Positions 1 to 8,753 of a stretch of 37,050 bases of DNA are shown here, one piece after another (within the stretch, counting starts at the first letter, position 1; each line of letters opens with the position of its first letter). Source of the DNA: Campylobacterales bacterium (GTDB taxonomy: Bacteria; Campylobacterota; Campylobacteria; Campylobacterales; JAABSR01); NCBI GenBank assembly GCA_011390245.1, contig JAABSR010000003.1, positions 1 through 37,050 on the forward strand, in the 5' to 3' direction. The notes beneath the pieces are model-generated. The model was given only the letters and a program-made list of their open reading frames with translations. It was not told the origin of the DNA and ran no database searches. The position numbers were made by a program, and so were the translations under genes.

Positions 1-2
1 TT

Positions 3-1262
3 CTTCATTGGTGTGAGGATTTTGTGGATGGATTTGATTTTTATGTGATTGATTCTTATATTGCTACTGCTTTAGTTTACAGTAGATACTCCAAATCTGC
101 TCCTTGCCTCTTTTTTGATGATAACTTTAGGATAGATTATCCAAATGGGATGATACTAAATTGTGCTATTGGTGCTGAAAATTTATATAAAAAAGATAAA
201 AATCACACCTACCTACTAGGAGAGGAGTATCTTCTTTTGCGACCTGAATTTGTAGAGCAAAAAAGAGAACATAGAGAAAAAATAGAGAAGATTCTTATAG
301 TGCTTGGAGCAAATGATATAAGAGATATATCTTCAAAAATTATCAAAAGTATAAAAAAATACAATAAGAATCTCCAAATCTCTCAAATCATCACAGATAG
401 TTACAAAACAGAGGAGAGAGGGATTGTCTATCATAAAAATCTAGATGCAAATGAAGTAGCAAGTGTTATGAGGGAGAGTGATGTAGCTATTTGTGCAGGT
501 GGGCAAAGTTTGCTTGAGTTATGTGCACTAGGTGTGCCAACGCTCTCAATCCAAATAGCAGATAATCAAAAAAATAATATCGCTTACTTGGAGAAATATG
601 GACTTACAACATATTTGGGGGATTATGAAAAAATAGATTTTCAAGATAGAATAAGCTCAAATCTAAAGAGATTAGAATCCAAAGAATCTAGAGATAAAAT
701 CTCAAGCTCTTTAGTGAAAAGATTTAGCAAAAATGGTGGTCAAAATATAGCAGAGGAGATAAAAAGATACTATCTAGATATGAAGCTAAAGAGGAATCTA
801 ACCATCCAAAATCTAGAGCTAAAAAACTTTATCCACTTAGATGATGATGAAAAAGTGGAGATTCTCTCTTGGCGAAATAGTAGAGCTATCTTAGAAAATA
901 TGATCAACACTCAAGAGATAGATATGGATTCTCATCTAGCTTTTTTGGATGGTTTAGGAGATAGGAGTGATAAGTTTTACTTCAAGGTTTCTGATATTGG
1001 AGTAGTTACTATTGAAGATATCAAAATCACTCAATGTAGCTTTGGAATCTACAAAAATCCAAAATCCAAAAAAGTTGGTGCTATATTACTTAGTATTGCA
1101 GAAGAGATAATATGCAAAAAGCTTAAAATAGATAAAATTGTGATAAAAGTAAAAGAGGATAATTTTATCGCCCAAAATCTCTACAAAAATCATAACTACA
1201 CTATGATAGAGAAGAGAGAGGGTCTGCTTATAATGCAAAAGGGTTTTTTATGTCAAAAATAG
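3..1262 (+). CDS. PseG-like UDP-sugar hydrolase fused to C-terminal PseH-like GNAT N-acetyltransferase (5' partial at window edge)
   Basis: Frame stays open to the left edge (LHWCEDFVDGFDFY...). PseG-type segment CAGGQSLLELCALGVPTLSIQIADNQKNN is followed by a C-terminal GNAT-like region (LSWRNSRAILENM...VKEDNFIAQNLYKNHNY). pseI follows directly. Confidence 0.8.
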   Translation, partial: LHWCEDFVDGFDFYVIDSYIATALVYSRYSKSAPCLFFDDNFRIDYPNGMILNCAIGAENLYKKDKNHTYLLGEEYLLLRPEFVEQKREHREKIEKILIVLGANDIRDISSKIIKSIKKYNKNLQISQIITDSYKTEERGIVYHKNLDANEVASVMRESDVAICAGGQSLLELCALGVPTLSIQIADNQKNNIAYLEKYGLTTYLGDYEKIDFQDRISSNLKRLESKESRDKISSSLVKRFSKNGGQNIAEEIKRYYLDMKLKRNLTIQNLELKNFIHLDDDEKVEILSWRNSRAILENMINTQEIDMDSHLAFLDGLGDRSDKFYFKVSDIGVVTIEDIKITQCSFGIYKNPKSKKVGAILLSIAEEIICKKLKIDKIVIKVKEDNFIAQNLYKNHNYTMIEKREGLLIMQKGFLCQK

Positions 1263-2293
1263 AGAAAATTTTTAGTGGTGAAATGCAAAGTTGCTATATT
1301 ATTGCAGAACTCTCAGCAAATCACAATGGGAGCAAAGATGTAGCACTTCAGACTATAGAAGCAGCAAGCAGATGCGGAGTAGATGCTATAAAGCTACAAA
1401 CCTACACCCCAGATACTATCACTCTAAATTGTGACAATAAACACTTCAAAATAGATGAAGAGACTATTTGGGATGGTAGAATACTATATGATCTATACAA
1501 AGAGGCATACACTCCATGGGAGTGGCATGAAGAGCTTATGGAGTATGCTAGAGATCTTGGGTTAGAGTGTTTTAGTTCTCCTTTTGATTTTAGTGCAGTA
1601 GATTTTTTGGAATCTTTAGATGTTCCAGCTTATAAAATCGCCTCTTTTGAGATAAATGATATTCCACTTATTGAGTATGTAGCAAAAAAGGGTAAGCCTA
1701 TTATATTTTCAACAGGTATTGCATCGATTGAAGATATAGAGCTAGCTTTGAAGAGTTGCTTTGAATCTGGAAACAGAGATGTTGCTTTGCTTAAATGCAC
1801 CTCATCATATCCAGCTCCTTATGAGGAGATAAATCTTAGAACTATTGAGGATATGAGGAGAAGATTTGGAGTGCCTATAGGTTTGAGCGATCATACACTT
1901 GGGATTGAAGTGCCTATTGCCTCTGTAAGTCTAGGAGCAAAAATAGTAGAGAAGCACTTTATTCTAGATAGGAGTAACAAAGGAGTGGATAGTAGCTTTT
2001 CTTTAGAGCCAAAAGAGCTTGAGATGATGGTAAAATCCATAAGAAATGTAGAAAAAGCACTAGGGAGTGTCTCTTATGAGCTTAGCCAAAAGAGCAAAAA
2101 GAGTAGAAGATTTGCAAGAAGTCTTTTTGTGGTGGAGGATATAAAACAAGGGGAGAAGCTATCATCTAAAAACATAAGATCTATTAGACCAAATGATGGA
2201 TTGGAGCCAAAATACTACTATGAGGTTTTGGGCAAAACTGCAAAGATGGATTTGGAGTATGGGAAACCTCTAAGGGAGGATGATTTTGAGTAG
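1250..2293 (+). CDS. pseI: Pseudaminic acid synthase
   Basis: NeuB/PseI family motifs: YIIAELSANHNGS, DAIKLQTYTPDT, FSSPFDFSAVDFLE, PIGLSDHTLGIEVPIASVSLGAKIVEKHF; C-terminal SAF-like domain. Confidence 0.92.
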   Translation: MSKIEKIFSGEMQSCYIIAELSANHNGSKDVALQTIEAASRCGVDAIKLQTYTPDTITLNCDNKHFKIDEETIWDGRILYDLYKEAYTPWEWHEELMEYARDLGLECFSSPFDFSAVDFLESLDVPAYKIASFEINDIPLIEYVAKKGKPIIFSTGIASIEDIELALKSCFESGNRDVALLKCTSSYPAPYEEINLRTIEDMRRRFGVPIGLSDHTLGIEVPIASVSLGAKIVEKHFILDRSNKGVDSSFSLEPKELEMMVKSIRNVEKALGSVSYELSQKSKKSRRFARSLFVVEDIKQGEKLSSKNIRSIRPNDGLEPKYYYEVLGKTAKMDLEYGKPLREDDFE

Positions 2294-3101
2294 AGAGAGC
2301 GAAGTTAGAGAATACTATTTTAGAGGCACATTTTATCCTGAGAGTTGTGCTGAGATAAAGCTTTTGATAGAGAAATTTAATGTAATGCTAGATGAGGCGA
2401 TCAAAGAAGATGATAGCTTTTTTGATAACATCCCAAGAGCTATTATTGTGCCACATGCTGGATATGTATATAGTGGTTTTAGTGCAAATGCAGCATACAG
2501 AATCTTTTCACAAAATAGCCAAATAGAGAATATTTTGATCTTTGGACCATCTCATCACCACTACTTCAAGGGGATAAGTATTGGAGATTTTGGTTCTATC
2601 TCCTTGAAAAATTATGAGCTAATGTGTGATAGAGAGCTTATATCTCAAATAAAAGATAGATATGGATTAGAGTTTGTAAAAGATGCTCACAAAGAGCATA
2701 GCACTGAGGTGCAGTTTCCATTTGTGAAATACTATTTTGAGGATGCAAAAGCTATAGAGTTTGTGTATGGGGATTGTGAGCCTCAAGATTTGGCTAATAT
2801 ACTAATAGATGTGCTAAAAAATCCAAAAAATGGAGTAGTTATCAGCACTGATCTTAGCCACTTCTATAGCGAAGATGAGGCAAACTCTATAGATAATATC
2901 TGCTTACATGCTATAGCAAAAGGGGATAATAGTCTGCTTCATAGAGGATGTGAGGCGTGTGGGATTATTGGAATAGAGGCTTTGATTAGTGCCTCAAAAG
3001 AGATGAATCTAAATCCTAAGATAGTTGATTATAGGACATCTAGCTGGAGTAGTGGTGATAAGAGTAGGGTGGTTGGATATACAAGTGCTATATACTATTG
3101 A
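2280..3101 (+). CDS. MEMO1 family protein (AmmeMemoRadiSam system protein B)
   Basis: RGTFYPES, IIVPHAGYVYSGFSANAAYR, ILIFGPSHHHYFKG, VISTDLSHFYS match the MEMO family. Overlaps the end of pseI by 14 nt. Confidence 0.88.
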   Translation: MILSRESEVREYYFRGTFYPESCAEIKLLIEKFNVMLDEAIKEDDSFFDNIPRAIIVPHAGYVYSGFSANAAYRIFSQNSQIENILIFGPSHHHYFKGISIGDFGSISLKNYELMCDRELISQIKDRYGLEFVKDAHKEHSTEVQFPFVKYYFEDAKAIEFVYGDCEPQDLANILIDVLKNPKNGVVISTDLSHFYSEDEANSIDNICLHAIAKGDNSLLHRGCEACGIIGIEALISASKEMNLNPKIVDYRTSSWSSGDKSRVVGYTSAIYY

Positions 3102-3139
3102 TGTCAGATGTGCTTGTTACTAGAATCTAGGGCAGTTTT

Positions 3140-3805
3140 TTGAAATTTGGAAAGATTGATTATCTAAATCTACTCCCTTTTTATGTTTTTTTGAAAAAAT
3201 ATAAAGCTCCTAGTAGATTTAAGATGTACGCATTTAACAAAAAGAGCTACCCATCTAAAATAAACTCACTCTACAAAAGAGGCGAAATAGATGCTGCTTT
3301 TATCTCCTCAATAGTTGCAAAAAATCAAAAAGGGGCACTAGATATTGGTATTGTTGCAAAAAAAGAGATCATGAGTGTTATTGTAGAGATTGACAAAAAA
3401 AGTGAGATAGATTTTCACTCGCAAACATCAAATGAGTTGGCGAAAATTTTGGAGATTGAGGGTAGGGTGTCAATAGGTGATAAAGCTCTAAGAATCTATA
3501 TAGATAGGGATGATTCTGTGATAGATCTAGCAGAAGCGTGGCATCAAAAATATAGACTACCTTTTGTATTTGCAAGGTTGTGTTGCAATAGAGATATAGA
3601 GTTTTATAGGAAAATGTCCAAAGCTTTCGTAAGAAAAAAGGTAAAAATTCCATACTACATAATCAAAAGAGAATCTATAAGAAAAAACATACCAATAGAT
3701 ATCATAAAAATATATCTAGATAAGGTTAGTTATGAGATTGGCATAAAAGAGAAGAGGTCACTCAAGAAGTTTTATGATCTTGCAGGGAGAAAAAAGAGAT
3801 CATGA
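3140..3805 (+). CDS. mqnA: Chorismate dehydratase, futalosine menaquinone pathway (MqnA/MqnD family)
   Basis: KFGKIDYLNLLPFYVFL N-terminus, GEIDAAFISSIVA, VSIGDKAL, DLAEAWHQKYRLPFVFA; TTG start. Confidence 0.85.
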   Translation: MKFGKIDYLNLLPFYVFLKKYKAPSRFKMYAFNKKSYPSKINSLYKRGEIDAAFISSIVAKNQKGALDIGIVAKKEIMSVIVEIDKKSEIDFHSQTSNELAKILEIEGRVSIGDKALRIYIDRDDSVIDLAEAWHQKYRLPFVFARLCCNRDIEFYRKMSKAFVRKKVKIPYYIIKRESIRKNIPIDIIKIYLDKVSYEIGIKEKRSLKKFYDLAGRKKRS

Positions 3806-5130
3806 ACTACCATGTCCTAAAGAAGGTAGTAGAGAGATTTGAGGAGTTTGAGTATATAAACTCCATAAGAAGAGTAGATGATAATATCTTAAAAATAGAA
3901 TTCAATAGAGATGATGTCTATTTTCTAGATCTCAAAAGAGGTGCTAGCTCTATTTTTACCCAAAAAGATTTTGTCAGCTCCAAAGTATATCAAGCTCCTT
4001 TTGATCTCAACCTCAAAAAGCTATTTTCAAAAGCAAAAATTGAGAGTATTTGTGTTTTGGAAAATGATAGGATTATAAGATTTGAGGTGACCTCATCTCT
4101 TAAATATAAATCTACAAAAACATATCTTCAAGTTGAATTTACTGGAAAAAATACAAATGCAATAATCTTAAATGATCAAAACATAATCATAGAAGCTCTT
4201 AGGCATATTGATATAAGAAATTCATTTAGAGAGGTAAAAGCGGGCAAGAGACTGCTTGATCTTCCAAAAAGAGAGATAAGAGATAAGCCTATAGATATAG
4301 ATGATATTGATAGCTTTTTGGTAGAAAAAAGAGAAGAGATAGAGAGGGAAGAGCTAGAGAGAAAAAAATCTCAAGCAGTATCAAATATACTAAAGAGGCA
4401 AAAATCTCTTCTAGTATCACTACAGAATCTAAGCTCAGAAGAGAGGCTTTTTGAGATATCAAAAGTTGCAAAAAATGAGGCTGATCTTATCTTGGCAAAT
4501 CTAAATAGTATAGATTTTTATAAAAAAGAGCAGATGGTTGTAGGTTTTGATGGAGAGGAGATAAAAGTAGAGATCCCCTCACACGCTAGAGATCTAAAAG
4601 AGGCTAGCAAGATACTATATGAGAGATCAAAAAAAGCTAAACAAAAGGCGAAAAATCTACACATAGAAAAGGAGAATCTAGAAGATAAGATACTCTTTTT
4701 AAATAGGCTAATAGGAGCACTAAAAGCCACAAAAACCATCGATGAGCTAAATCTATATACACAAAAAAGAGAGAAAAGAAGAGCCAAAAAAAGTAGTGGA
4801 GATGAGCTAATATCATTTTTTATAGATGGGTACAAAGTCTCTGTTGGTAGGAATCAAAAAGAGAATATGAAGATACTAAAAATCGCAAAATCTGATGATA
4901 TTTGGATGCATATCAAAGATAGAGCCTCATCTCATGTTATAATACATACTGGCAAGCAAAAAATTGAAGAGAGCATACTGTACAATGCTGCAAAGATGTG
5001 TGTCAATTTTAGCGGATGTGAAGGAGGAAGATTTTCTGTCGATTATACTAGGCGAAAGTTTGTGAAGATTCAAGATGGAGCAAATGTGCTCTATACACAT
5101 GATAAGACCATAATAGTTTTAAAGGAGTAA
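3802..5130 (+). CDS. NFACT family protein (RqcH/FbpA-like)
   Basis: NFACT-N-like region with NDRIIRFEV, central coiled coil, and C-terminal NFACT-R domain (DDIWMHIKDRASSHVII...GGRFSVDYTRRKFVKI). 4-nt overlap with mqnA. Confidence 0.85.
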   Translation: MNYHVLKKVVERFEEFEYINSIRRVDDNILKIEFNRDDVYFLDLKRGASSIFTQKDFVSSKVYQAPFDLNLKKLFSKAKIESICVLENDRIIRFEVTSSLKYKSTKTYLQVEFTGKNTNAIILNDQNIIIEALRHIDIRNSFREVKAGKRLLDLPKREIRDKPIDIDDIDSFLVEKREEIEREELERKKSQAVSNILKRQKSLLVSLQNLSSEERLFEISKVAKNEADLILANLNSIDFYKKEQMVVGFDGEEIKVEIPSHARDLKEASKILYERSKKAKQKAKNLHIEKENLEDKILFLNRLIGALKATKTIDELNLYTQKREKRRAKKSSGDELISFFIDGYKVSVGRNQKENMKILKIAKSDDIWMHIKDRASSHVIIHTGKQKIEESILYNAAKMCVNFSGCEGGRFSVDYTRRKFVKIQDGANVLYTHDKTIIVLKE

Positions 5131-5133
5131 GCT

Positions 5134-5442
5134 ATGGCGATGTCACCTCTTGGAAATATTATACATGTTAATCAAAACATGCAGATTCAGACTCTAATGC
5201 AGGCAGGTTTGCAAAATAGGATAGATTTTCAATCTTTTATGAACATGGAAGAGTTCAATGATAAGCTTGAAAAGATTGAGGAGGTTAGGCCTACTGAAGA
5301 GGTAGGTAAAATTGATGAAGAGGGACACGACTCAAGTCAAGACCAACAAGGAAAAGAAAAAAGAGAGAGAGAAGATGAAGAGGATGAAGAGGATGAGGGA
5401 GGGGTGAAGGTTTCAAACCATATTCTTGATATAACGGTTTGA
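5134..5442 (+). CDS. Small hypothetical protein with acidic low-complexity C-terminus
   Basis: 102-aa ORF 3 nt after the NFACT stop; C-terminal EKREREDEEDEEDEGG tract. Confidence 0.6.
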   Translation: MAMSPLGNIIHVNQNMQIQTLMQAGLQNRIDFQSFMNMEEFNDKLEKIEEVRPTEEVGKIDEEGHDSSQDQQGKEKREREDEEDEEDEGGVKVSNHILDITV

Positions 5443-5503
5443 TGCTAGAGAGCCTTTTTATTCTAAGATGATTTAGGTAGATAAAATATTAGGAGTCTGA
5501 TAG

Positions 5504-6430
5504 ATGAGTTGTGTGATTTGTGGTGGAGATCTATTTTTTGAGTTTAAAAAGAGAGATAGCAAATCCTCCAAAGAGCTAAATATAGCTTTTTGCAATGGCT
5601 GCGGACTGATTTTTCAAAATCCTCTACCCTCATCTAAAGAGCTAGAAGAGTACTACTCACACAACTACAGATCAGAGTACAAAAACACCTACACACCTAA
5701 ACCAAAACATATCCACAGGGCTGGCAAAACTGCAATAAAAAGAATCTCTTTTTTAAAAGAGAATGGCATAGATAGTGGCAGACTTGTAGATATTGGAGCA
5801 GGTGGAGGAGAGTTTGTCTATATGGCAAGTGCATTTGGCTTTGAATCTGAAGGTATTGAGCCAAATATTGGCTACTCAGAGTATGCAAAACAAAACTACC
5901 AAAAGAGCATAAAAACAGGGACTCTAGAGGATGTTGGGAGTGGCTATGATGTGATAACTATGTTTCATGTTTTAGAACACATACCAAATCTACCAGATGT
6001 TTTTGAGAGATTGTACACTGCTCTCAATCCAAATGGGGTGCTATTTATTGAAGTGCCTTGGATTGAGACTAAAGATGCCTCTCCATCAAATATATATTTT
6101 GGAGCACATCTTTTCTATTTTAGCTCTGCTACACCAATAGCGGCCGCTAGTAGGTATTTTGACCCCATAAAAGTTGATACCTCTTCAAATCTAAAAGTGC
6201 TTTTGAGAGCAAAAAAACATCCAGGTAGTATCAAACTACCAGATCCTAAAATCGTAGATGATCTCAAAGTGCGGCTTGAGAAAAAAGGATGGCTAGAGTA
6301 CCTCTTCAAAGGCGGTGGTATTTTAAAACCACTCAAAAAACTAAGAAGAGCAGCAGAAGAGTCAAAATCCAAAAATCTAACTCCAAAAGAGATACTAGAA
6401 AATATAATCAAAAAGAGCACAATAGAGTAA
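5504..6430 (+). CDS. Class I SAM-dependent methyltransferase with N-terminal Cys4 zinc-finger-like motif
   Basis: CVICGG...CNGCGLIFQNPLP, LVDIGAGGGEF (motif I), FHVLEHIPNLPDVFERLYTALNPNGVLFIEVP. Confidence 0.85.
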   Translation: MSCVICGGDLFFEFKKRDSKSSKELNIAFCNGCGLIFQNPLPSSKELEEYYSHNYRSEYKNTYTPKPKHIHRAGKTAIKRISFLKENGIDSGRLVDIGAGGGEFVYMASAFGFESEGIEPNIGYSEYAKQNYQKSIKTGTLEDVGSGYDVITMFHVLEHIPNLPDVFERLYTALNPNGVLFIEVPWIETKDASPSNIYFGAHLFYFSSATPIAAASRYFDPIKVDTSSNLKVLLRAKKHPGSIKLPDPKIVDDLKVRLEKKGWLEYLFKGGGILKPLKKLRRAAEESKSKNLTPKEILENIIKKSTIE

Positions 6431-6486
6431 ACTTCTTCAAAAATCCTCTAGATAAAATATGCTACAATCCTCACTCTAATTTCCAA

Positions 6487-6563
6487 GTCCTCGTAGCTCA
6501 GCTGGATAGAGCACACGATTCCTAATCGTGAGGCCGTGGGTTCGAATCCCGCCGAGGACACCA
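6487..6563 (+). tRNA. tRNA-Arg (anticodon CCU)
   Basis: Acceptor stem GTCCTCG/CGAGGAC, D-arm GCTCAGCTGGATAGAGC, anticodon arm CACGA-TTCCTAA-TCGTG, T-loop GGTTCGAATCC, encoded CCA. Confidence 0.96.
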
Positions 6564-6615
6564 TCTACTCAAAGCTCACAAAACATTTAAAAGATTTATA
6601 ACCATTCATTGAGTG

Positions 6616-6662
6616 TGACAAAAAATATTTTGTCTAGCTTCTTGACAAAATATTTTTTGTCA
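6616..6662. repeat. Perfect 19-bp inverted repeat with 9-nt spacer
   Basis: TGACAAAAAATATTTTGTC (6616-6634), spacer TAGCTTCTT, GACAAAATATTTTTTGTCA (6644-6662). Confidence 0.9.
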
Positions 6663-6722
6663 TAATGCAAGATGACTTCCCTAGTGAGATTAAAAAAATG
6701 GGAAGCGAATTGCAAGAGAGTG

Positions 6723-6911
6723 TTTAGAATCTCAAAGACTGATTTCAAAATAAGATCAATCTATCATAGGATATAAGCTAGAATAAAAGTTCATATACTA
6801 CTATCATGTGTATCCTATGCACTCCATAAAGAGTTTGAGAGAAAGATTAAAGCTCTAAGAGTTAAAATAAAGAGTTCTCGTAATCAATCCCTAGTAGAAT
6901 GCAGTCACTAA
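6723..6911 (+). pseudogene. Degenerate C-terminal fragment of a DDE transposase (IS4/IS1634-like)
   Basis: Frame starting at 6723 reads FRISKTDFKIRSIYHRI*ARIKVHILLSCVSYALHKEFERKIKALRVKIKSS, which resembles the conserved transposase C-terminus 'xFRISKTDLxxRPIYHRxxxRIxAHxxL'. It has an internal stop and no intact N-terminal part. Confidence 0.7.
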
Positions 6912-7326
6912 AGTATGGCAAAAAGCAGATAGTGTAGAATCTATCCTCTCTATCATAGTAGTAGAGGTTGTCATATACTCTGATGGGAAAAGAGAGGCGT
7001 AGATTATCTTTTGTATAGAGGCTCACTCCGCCAAATTGGCTTATTTTGATAAAATCATCTATGTATCCACTATAAAGTACTACATGTCCAAAAAGTGGCT
7101 TTTTGTTTTCTAAATCTTTATAACTCTCATAACTTATAAGATAGTATCCATTAAATATCGCATAGTCTCTTTTTATGCTTTGTTGTTGGATGTTTAGATG
7201 AAAAGACTCTAGGTTTGGTAGATATTTTCTATATTCTGTGGAGTTGAAATCAAGTGAGAAAAGATTTTGTAGTGTTAGAAGAACAAGAAGAGAAAAAAGC
7301 CAAAAGGCTCTCTTCTTGGGTTTCAA
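6862..7326 (-). CDS. Hypothetical exported/membrane-anchored protein (possibly 3'-truncated)
   Basis: Hydrophobic N-terminus FWLFSLLVLLTLQNLFSL; 4-nt overlap with oorC; stop codon lies within the transposase-like sequence. Confidence 0.6.
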   Translation of the reverse strand: MKPKKRAFWLFSLLVLLTLQNLFSLDFNSTEYRKYLPNLESFHLNIQQQSIKRDYAIFNGYYLISYESYKDLENKKPLFGHVVLYSGYIDDFIKISQFGGVSLYTKDNLRLSFPIRVYDNLYYYDREDRFYTICFLPYFSDCILLGIDYENSLF

Positions 7327-7886
7327 CCAATTTTCTCTAGTGCTTCATCTGAGTATTTATATCCCAAATCATAAGCTTTGAGGTTTACTTCATGTACTTT
7401 TTCTGGTACTTTTGAGAGCATGACATCTTTTAGTGTCTCTTTGTCGATTGCTTTCATAAAGTTGTTTGCTATTGCTAGAGCTATAACAGATTGGGTTATA
7501 ACATTTCCAACCTCCTCTTTGGCAATAGTAATAATAGGAATCTCAACTATTTTCCATCTTTTTCTATCTTCATCAGTTGCTTTGATTAGGTTTGGTTCTA
7601 TAACAATAGTACCACCTTCACTTACACCACTTTTGAAAAGATCATAACTTTTTTGTGCAACTGAGAGCATAAAGTCAATCTCACCATCATTTGCATAAGG
7701 GTAGAAGATCTCATCATCATCTAGAGTTATATCCACAACCGTAGGACCACCTCTTACTTGAGATGTATATGTTGCAGTTTTAAGCCCATATCCTCCTATT
7801 TTTATCTTTGCTGCAGCAAAAATTTCACCCGCTAGAAGAACACCCTGTCCACCAACACCTGTAAATCTCATTAATGTTCTAGCCAT
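7323..7886 (-). CDS. oorC: 2-oxoglutarate:acceptor oxidoreductase gamma subunit
   Basis: MRFTGVGGQGVLLAGEIFAAAKIK, TYTSQVRGGPTVVDITL; position after oorDAB. Confidence 0.93.
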   Translation of the reverse strand: MARTLMRFTGVGGQGVLLAGEIFAAAKIKIGGYGLKTATYTSQVRGGPTVVDITLDDDEIFYPYANDGEIDFMLSVAQKSYDLFKSGVSEGGTIVIEPNLIKATDEDRKRWKIVEIPIITIAKEEVGNVITQSVIALAIANNFMKAIDKETLKDVMLSKVPEKVHEVNLKAYDLGYKYSDEALEKIG

Positions 7887-7895
7887 TGTGTCTCC

Positions 7896-8753
7896 TTATA
7901 TCTTTTTCTCAAAGTCATCTTGAGAGATAACTTTGCGTTTCTTTTGATGTACTGCTTTGATATCTTCATACATATCGCAATACTCTCTAGCTTTCTCATC
8001 ATGTTTTAGCACGCCTGTTGGAAATGTGTTAAGTTTCTCTTCATCACTTAACTTCTCATATCTGTTTATTGGTGCAGTAATTTTATCTATCCAGTCTAGA
8101 TTCTCCATAGCTGAGAGCATTTTGTTTTTTCTACCTAAGTTTACATGGCAGTTGCTCATGATATCAAAGAAGCTAAATCCTCTATGCTGGAATCCTTTTA
8201 CTAGTAACTTCTCTAGCTTTCTTGGGTCAAGCATAGTCTCTCTTCCTACAAAACTAGCACCACTTGCGATAGCTAGATTACATCCATCAAAAGTTGGATC
8301 TATATTTCCAGCTTTTTGAGAGACAGTCCACATACCTTGAGGTGTAGTTGGAGAAGTTTGCGAGTTTGTCAAACCATAGATAAAGTTGTTTATCATGATA
8401 AAGTTGATATCTATATTTCTCCTACAAGCATGAATAGTATGATTCCCACCAATTGCCAATGCATCACCATCACCAGCTACACATATTACATGTTTATCAG
8501 GATTTGCCATCTTGATACCAGTAGCAAATGCAACAGTTCTACCATGAGTTGTATGTACTGTGTTAAAATCAACATAAGAGGAGAATCTTCCACTACATCC
8601 AATTCCAGAAACAACAACTACATCATCTTGTTTCCAACCGCACTTCTCAATAGCTCTAATAACAGCTTTGAGTATAACGCCATCTCCACAACCCCAACAC
8701 CACAATGTTGGCATCTTCTCTAATCTTAGAAATTTATCGTAATTGTATGCCAT
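7896..8753 (-). CDS. oorB: 2-oxoglutarate:acceptor oxidoreductase beta subunit (TPP-binding)
   Basis: PTLWCWGCGDGVILKAVIRAI, VSGIGCSGRFSSYVDFNTVHTTHGR, VAGDGDALAIGGNHTIHACRRN. Confidence 0.95.
   Translation of the reverse strand: MAYNYDKFLRLEKMPTLWCWGCGDGVILKAVIRAIEKCGWKQDDVVVVSGIGCSGRFSSYVDFNTVHTTHGRTVAFATGIKMANPDKHVICVAGDGDALAIGGNHTIHACRRNIDINFIMINNFIYGLTNSQTSPTTPQGMWTVSQKAGNIDPTFDGCNLAIASGASFVGRETMLDPRKLEKLLVKGFQHRGFSFFDIMSNCHVNLGRKNKMLSAMENLDWIDKITAPINRYEKLSDEEKLNTFPTGVLKHDEKAREYCDMYEDIKAVHQKKRKVISQDDFEKKI

Noticed and set aside
6289-6525. 78-aa plus-strand ORF ending VLVAQLDRAHDS
   Set aside because: Overlaps the methyltransferase gene in another frame and runs into tRNA-Arg; its end is the tRNA 5' half translated.
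8316-8723. 135-aa plus-strand ORF opposite oorB, and similar shadow ORFs opposite oorA, sucC, icd, acnB and galE
   Set aside because: Shadow ORFs on the opposite strand of conserved genes; no family signatures.
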